DNA from: Acetobacteraceae bacterium
GTDB taxonomy: Bacteria; Pseudomonadota; Alphaproteobacteria; Acetobacterales; Acetobacteraceae
Assembly (NCBI GenBank): GCA_027311485.1
Contig: DAICYU010000257.1
Span: 1-6,201 of the forward strand
Direction of reading: 5' to 3'
DNA: 6,201 nt
How positions within the stretch are numbered: position 1 is the first letter of the stretch; the number at the start of each line of letters is the position of its first letter. The notes beneath the pieces are model-generated. The model was not told the DNA's origin, searched no databases, and saw only the letters and a list, made by a program, of their open reading frames with translations. This document shows positions 3,437-6,201 of the stretch, in pieces. Position numbers and translations under genes: made by a program.

Positions 3437-6201
3437 TTACCCCGTCCCTACGGTCCTCCGGGCGGCCAGCAGGGCGCTGATGCGGTCCACCAGCTGCGTG
3501 CCCGAAACCGGCTTCCGCAGCAGCGAGAATGTGCCGCTGATCGCACCGCCGACGGCCAGCGCCGCACCATCGCCCGCGTACCCCGTCAGCAGCACGGCCG
3601 GCAGCCGCGGCCGCCGCTCCTGCGCCGCCTTGATCAGGGTAATGCCGTCCATTCCGGGCATCGTCAGGTCGGAAACGATCAGGTCCACCTTGTCACCGAT
3701 GCCCAGGCACGCCAACGCCGCCGGTCCGCTCTCGGCGGCCAGGACCGCATAGCCCGCATCTTCCAGCGACAGCCGCAGCACGTCCCGCACGATCGGGTCG
3801 TCATCCACCAGCAGCACCCAGGGACGATCGTCCGCCACCCCGCGCGAAGTCCCGCCGTCGCCTCGCGTCGTGGCCGGCCCGGTGGCGCTCGGCAACCACA
3901 GGATCACCCGCGTGCCGCGGCCCGGGGCACTGTCGATCGACAGGCTGCCGCCGCTCTGCTCGACAAAGCCCTTCGCCATCGCCAGCCCCAGGCCGGTGCC
4001 CTTGCCAGGTTCCTTGGTGGTGAAAAAGGGCTCCGTCACCCGCGCCAGCACCGACTGGTCCATGCCCGTGCCGGTATCCGCGACGGTAATGCGGACATAA
4101 TTGCCCGACGCCAAACCCGCCGGATGCGGCACGCCGGCCGCGACGGCTTCCGCTTCGGCCGACAGTGTCAGTGTGCCGCCCGCGGCCATCGCATCCCGGG
4201 CATTCGTCGCCAGGTTGACCAGAACCGTCTCCAACTGGCCACGGTCGGCGAACAGCGGCGGCAGGTCCGGCGCGACCACGGTCCGGCAAACAACCGAGCC
4301 GCCAAGGGTGTGCGTCAGAACTTCGGCCATATCCGCCAACAGTGCGGCGGCTTCGATATTTTCCGCCCGCAGATCGCCACGGCGGGCGAAGGCCAGTAGC
4401 CGGCTGGTGATCGCTGCCCCGCGCCGGGATGCATCCAGCACCATGCGGGCATTGCGCAGCACCCGCTCGGCGTCGTTCGGCCGCCGCTCGATCAGCGCCG
4501 CACCGCCGGACACGGCCTGCAGCACGTTGTTGAAGTCGTGCGCGATGCCGCCGGCGATCTGCCCCAGCGCATGCATGCGTTCGGCATGCGCCGCCCGTTG
4601 TTGCGCCGCTTCGCGGGCCGCCATCTCCTCCCGCACCCGCTGTTCCAGCTTGGCCGTGATCTGCTGCTGGAATTCCAGCAGGCGCTTCTCCGCGTCGATA
4701 TCCTGCAGAATGCCCAGCGCTTCCACCACCACGCCTTTTTCGCGCCGCAGCGGCAGGGCGCCAACGCGGATCCACGTTTCCCGTCCGTCCTTTTCCCGTC
4801 GCAGGAAATCCCGCCCCGGCAGGCAGGTTTCACCATGGGTCAGCGCACGCCGGATTGGAAACTGTTCGCGGGGCAGCCGCCGGCCATTTGCATCCAGGGC
4901 GATCCATTCAGCCTGCGGGTCCGCCGCCATCGAGCTGATGACCGATCCCTCCAACGCACGCATCCGGGCGTTGGCCAGCACGAAGGTGCCGGTGGCTTTG
5001 ACAATGCCGACGCCGGCCGGCAGTGCCTCAATAATTTCGGACAGCCGGCTGCGTTCCGTTTCCAGCATGCGGATCAGCCGGTCTCGCGCCATTTCGGCTT
5101 CGTACCGGGCGGTGACATCCATGCTGATGCCAACCATCCGCAACACCCGGCCGTCCTCATCCCGCACCGCCTGGCCGCGCGCCAGCAGCCGCCGAGCCGT
5201 GCCATCCGGCAACGGCACGCTGTATTCGACAGCATAGAGTCTGCCCGGTTGCTCCAGCGTCGCACGCAGGGTCGAAAGGACATGCGGAAGGTCGGCGGGA
5301 TCGACGGCCTGACGGAAAAGCGCCACGGTCGGCCCCTCGGGCCGGGGCGTCAGCCCGTGCAGGAACCACTCATGTTCGCTCCAGGTCAGCGTGGCACGCG
5401 CGGCATCCCAGTCCCAGATGCCCAGCTTGGCGCCTTCGCGCGCCAGTTCCAGCCGCTCCTTGTTCGCGCGCAGGCCGGCCTCGGCCCGCCGCAGGTCGGT
5501 GACGTCGATCTGGTTGACCAACATCAGCGTCCGGCCCGACACCTGCACCGGTGCCACCGCATTCAGCAGGTCGCGCGTGCCGGAACGCCCCACAGCCTGG
5601 GTTTCGTACCGCCATCTGCGTCCGGCCAGGACCGCCTGTACCATGTCCTGAACCTGCCCGGCGGTCATGTGCGGGGAAAAGTCAGTGATGGGCCTTCCCT
5701 TGAACTCCTCGGCGCCATAGCCCAGGAAAGCGGCGGCCGATTCGTTGCAATCAAGCACCGTCAATGTGTCGGGATCGATCAGGATCATGCCGCTGCCGGC
5801 CTGTTCGAACAGGGCGCGAAACCGCTGCTCGCTTTCCGCCAGATCCGCCGCCACTTTGCGCCGTTCCGCCGCCGCACCGACCAGGGCCCGCGCCGCCAGA
5901 TCGACCTCGGCCAGCCCGGTGGCAATCGGCTGGGCCGGGTCGATCTGGTCATCATGCACGGCTAGAACCTGCAACCGTTCGATCGGCCGGGTAATACCGC
6001 GCGCGGCCAATGACCCGAACAGCAGCGCCGCTACCAGCACCACGGCGCCCCCTGCCGCGATATGCGCCATTGCCCCGTGCAGGTCGGACAACACAACGCC
6101 TTCGGGCGCCCCAACGATCACCGACCATCCGGATGTGCCGACATGCGTAAAGGCGGCAAGCGACGGTGCCCCTTCCAGCGTAACCGAGTGCGTAACGCCC
6201 T
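3437..6201 (-). CDS. Multi-PAS hybrid sensor histidine kinase, N-terminus beyond window (partial)
   Basis: This membrane two-component kinase has its own receiver domain. Residues are counted from the GTG codon at 6121. The frame stays open for 26 more codons to the window edge, reading like the end of an extracellular Cache-type sensor (FTHVGTSGWSVIVGAPEG), so 6121 is not the start. Order: transmembrane helix 19-40; HAMP-like segment 41-90 (RGITRPIERL); PAS1 about 97-212; PAS2 (PAS_3-like) about 221-340 with PLPDGTARRLL and VGISMDVTARY; PAS3 about 361-478; coiled linker 478-512; HisKA 513-580 with phosphoacceptor H528 in GGIAHDFNN; ATPase 622-745 with N-box N636/N640, G1 DTGTGMD, F-box EPFFTTK and G2 GKGTGLGLAM; receiver 768-888 with D773-D775, phosphoacceptor D818, T846 and K870. 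All catalytic residues are intact, so an active kinase is expected. The ligand and output partner are unknown; no separate regulator or HPt protein is in view. It converges on ruvX. Confidence 0.95.
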   Translation of the reverse strand, partial: GVTHSVTLEGAPSLAAFTHVGTSGWSVIVGAPEGVVLSDLHGAMAHIAAGGAVVLVAALLFGSLAARGITRPIERLQVLAVHDDQIDPAQPIATGLAEVDLAARALVGAAAERRKVAADLAESEQRFRALFEQAGSGMILIDPDTLTVLDCNESAAAFLGYGAEEFKGRPITDFSPHMTAGQVQDMVQAVLAGRRWRYETQAVGRSGTRDLLNAVAPVQVSGRTLMLVNQIDVTDLRRAEAGLRANKERLELAREGAKLGIWDWDAARATLTWSEHEWFLHGLTPRPEGPTVALFRQAVDPADLPHVLSTLRATLEQPGRLYAVEYSVPLPDGTARRLLARGQAVRDEDGRVLRMVGISMDVTARYEAEMARDRLIRMLETERSRLSEIIEALPAGVGIVKATGTFVLANARMRALEGSVISSMAADPQAEWIALDANGRRLPREQFPIRRALTHGETCLPGRDFLRREKDGRETWIRVGALPLRREKGVVVEALGILQDIDAEKRLLEFQQQITAKLEQRVREEMAAREAAQQRAAHAERMHALGQIAGGIAHDFNNVLQAVSGGAALIERRPNDAERVLRNARMVLDASRRGAAITSRLLAFARRGDLRAENIEAAALLADMAEVLTHTLGGSVVCRTVVAPDLPPLFADRGQLETVLVNLATNARDAMAAGGTLTLSAEAEAVAAGVPHPAGLASGNYVRITVADTGTGMDQSVLARVTEPFFTTKEPGKGTGLGLAMAKGFVEQSGGSLSIDSAPGRGTRVILWLPSATGPATTRGDGGTSRGVADDRPWVLLVDDDPIVRDVLRLSLEDAGYAVLAAESGPAALACLGIGDKVDLIVSDLTMPGMDGITLIKAAQERRPRLPAVLLTGYAGDGAALAVGGAISGTFSLLRKPVSGTQLVDRISALLAARRTVGTG
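3458..3820 (-). other. C-terminal receiver (REC) domain of the hybrid kinase
   Basis: The CheY-like domain is joined to the ATPase domain by a Gly/Thr/Arg-rich linker of about 20 residues (roughly 746-767). The acidic pocket is in VLLVDDDPIVRD, the phosphoacceptor D818 in LIVSDLTMPGMDG (codon at 3670-3668), the switch T846 in VLLTGYAG, and K870 in LLRKP. With the full residue set it should accept phosphate from H528. It has no attached DNA-binding domain or HPt domain, so signal output must pass to another protein or the domain must act as a phosphate sink. Confidence 0.92.
6002..6201 (-). other. Probable end of a periplasmic Cache-type sensor plus transmembrane helix
   Basis: From the window edge inward the kinase frame reads GVTHSVTLEGAPSLAAFTHV, then GTSGWSVIVGAPEG, about 15 residues leading into the membrane, and a hydrophobic helix (residues 19-40, 6067-6002) followed by the positively marked HAMP entry RGITRP. 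A segment of the kind 'A-F/Y-x-x-V-x-x-x-G-W-x-V-x-V-G-x-P' just before the second transmembrane helix is characteristic of Cache-type extracellular sensors. The assignment is inferred from this tail only; the rest of the sensor lies off the right edge. Confidence 0.65.

Noticed and set aside
3422..4399. Open frame of 325 codons on the + strand after ruvX
   Set aside because: It lies opposite the receiver and ATPase domains of the kinase, and its Arg/Gln/His-rich translation has no domain features. No good ribosome site precedes it.
4101..5237. Second long open frame (378 codons) on the + strand over the kinase
   Set aside because: Ser/Arg/Ala-rich translation with no motif, overlapping both the kinase and the other antisense frame. 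This is an antisense shadow.
4688..5833. LOV photoreceptor or FixL-like heme PAS within the kinase
   Set aside because: No PAS copy contains the flavin-binding Cys motif (NCRFLQ-like), and none shows the heme-His context of FixL. The cofactor cannot be assigned from sequence reading.
4538..5965. Long open frame (475 codons) on the + strand, antisense to the kinase
   Set aside because: High-G+C codon bias on the - strand produces long open frames opposite real genes. Its translation is low-complexity, rich in Arg, Gln, His, Pro and Gly, with no recognisable domain, and it lies wholly over a frame with complete PAS/HisKA motifs.

Overview
The window is about two-thirds G+C, tightly packed chromosomal housekeeping DNA. 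It most resembles an alphaproteobacterium, plausibly Acetobacteraceae or a related Rhodospirillales line. That placement is an inference from base composition, from protein style (a heme O synthase with the usual alphaproteobacterial motifs and a GatA with a lengthened loop before its Ser-rich signature) and from the divergent ruvX/gatC arrangement, which is common in alphaproteobacteria. No database search was possible.

Layout from left to right: (1) ctaB/cyoE, heme O synthase, on the + strand with a TTG start and a strong Shine-Dalgarno; (2) a perfect-palindrome bidirectional terminator separating it from the convergent gatA; (3) gatC and gatA on the - strand, translationally coupled by an ATGA overlap and encoding two of the three subunits of the tRNA-dependent amidotransferase; (4) a 51-bp divergent intergenic region; (5) ruvX/yqgF on the + strand; (6) a 51-bp convergent gap; (7) a large multi-PAS hybrid sensor histidine kinase on the - strand. 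The kinase reading frame is still open at the right edge, so its N-terminal sensor region lies outside the window.

The genes serve separate functions: heme O/A supply for terminal oxidase, Gln-tRNA/Asn-tRNA formation, 16S rRNA maturation or junction processing, and membrane signalling. Only gatC-gatA is clearly an operon here. The right-hand ~2.8 kb is entirely the kinase, and there is no gene-free stretch longer than about 135 bases. I see no mobile element, CRISPR array, tRNA, rRNA or riboswitch, and no convincing previously undescribed system. The observations worth a second look concern gene starts, transcript boundaries, operon composition and the truncated kinase.
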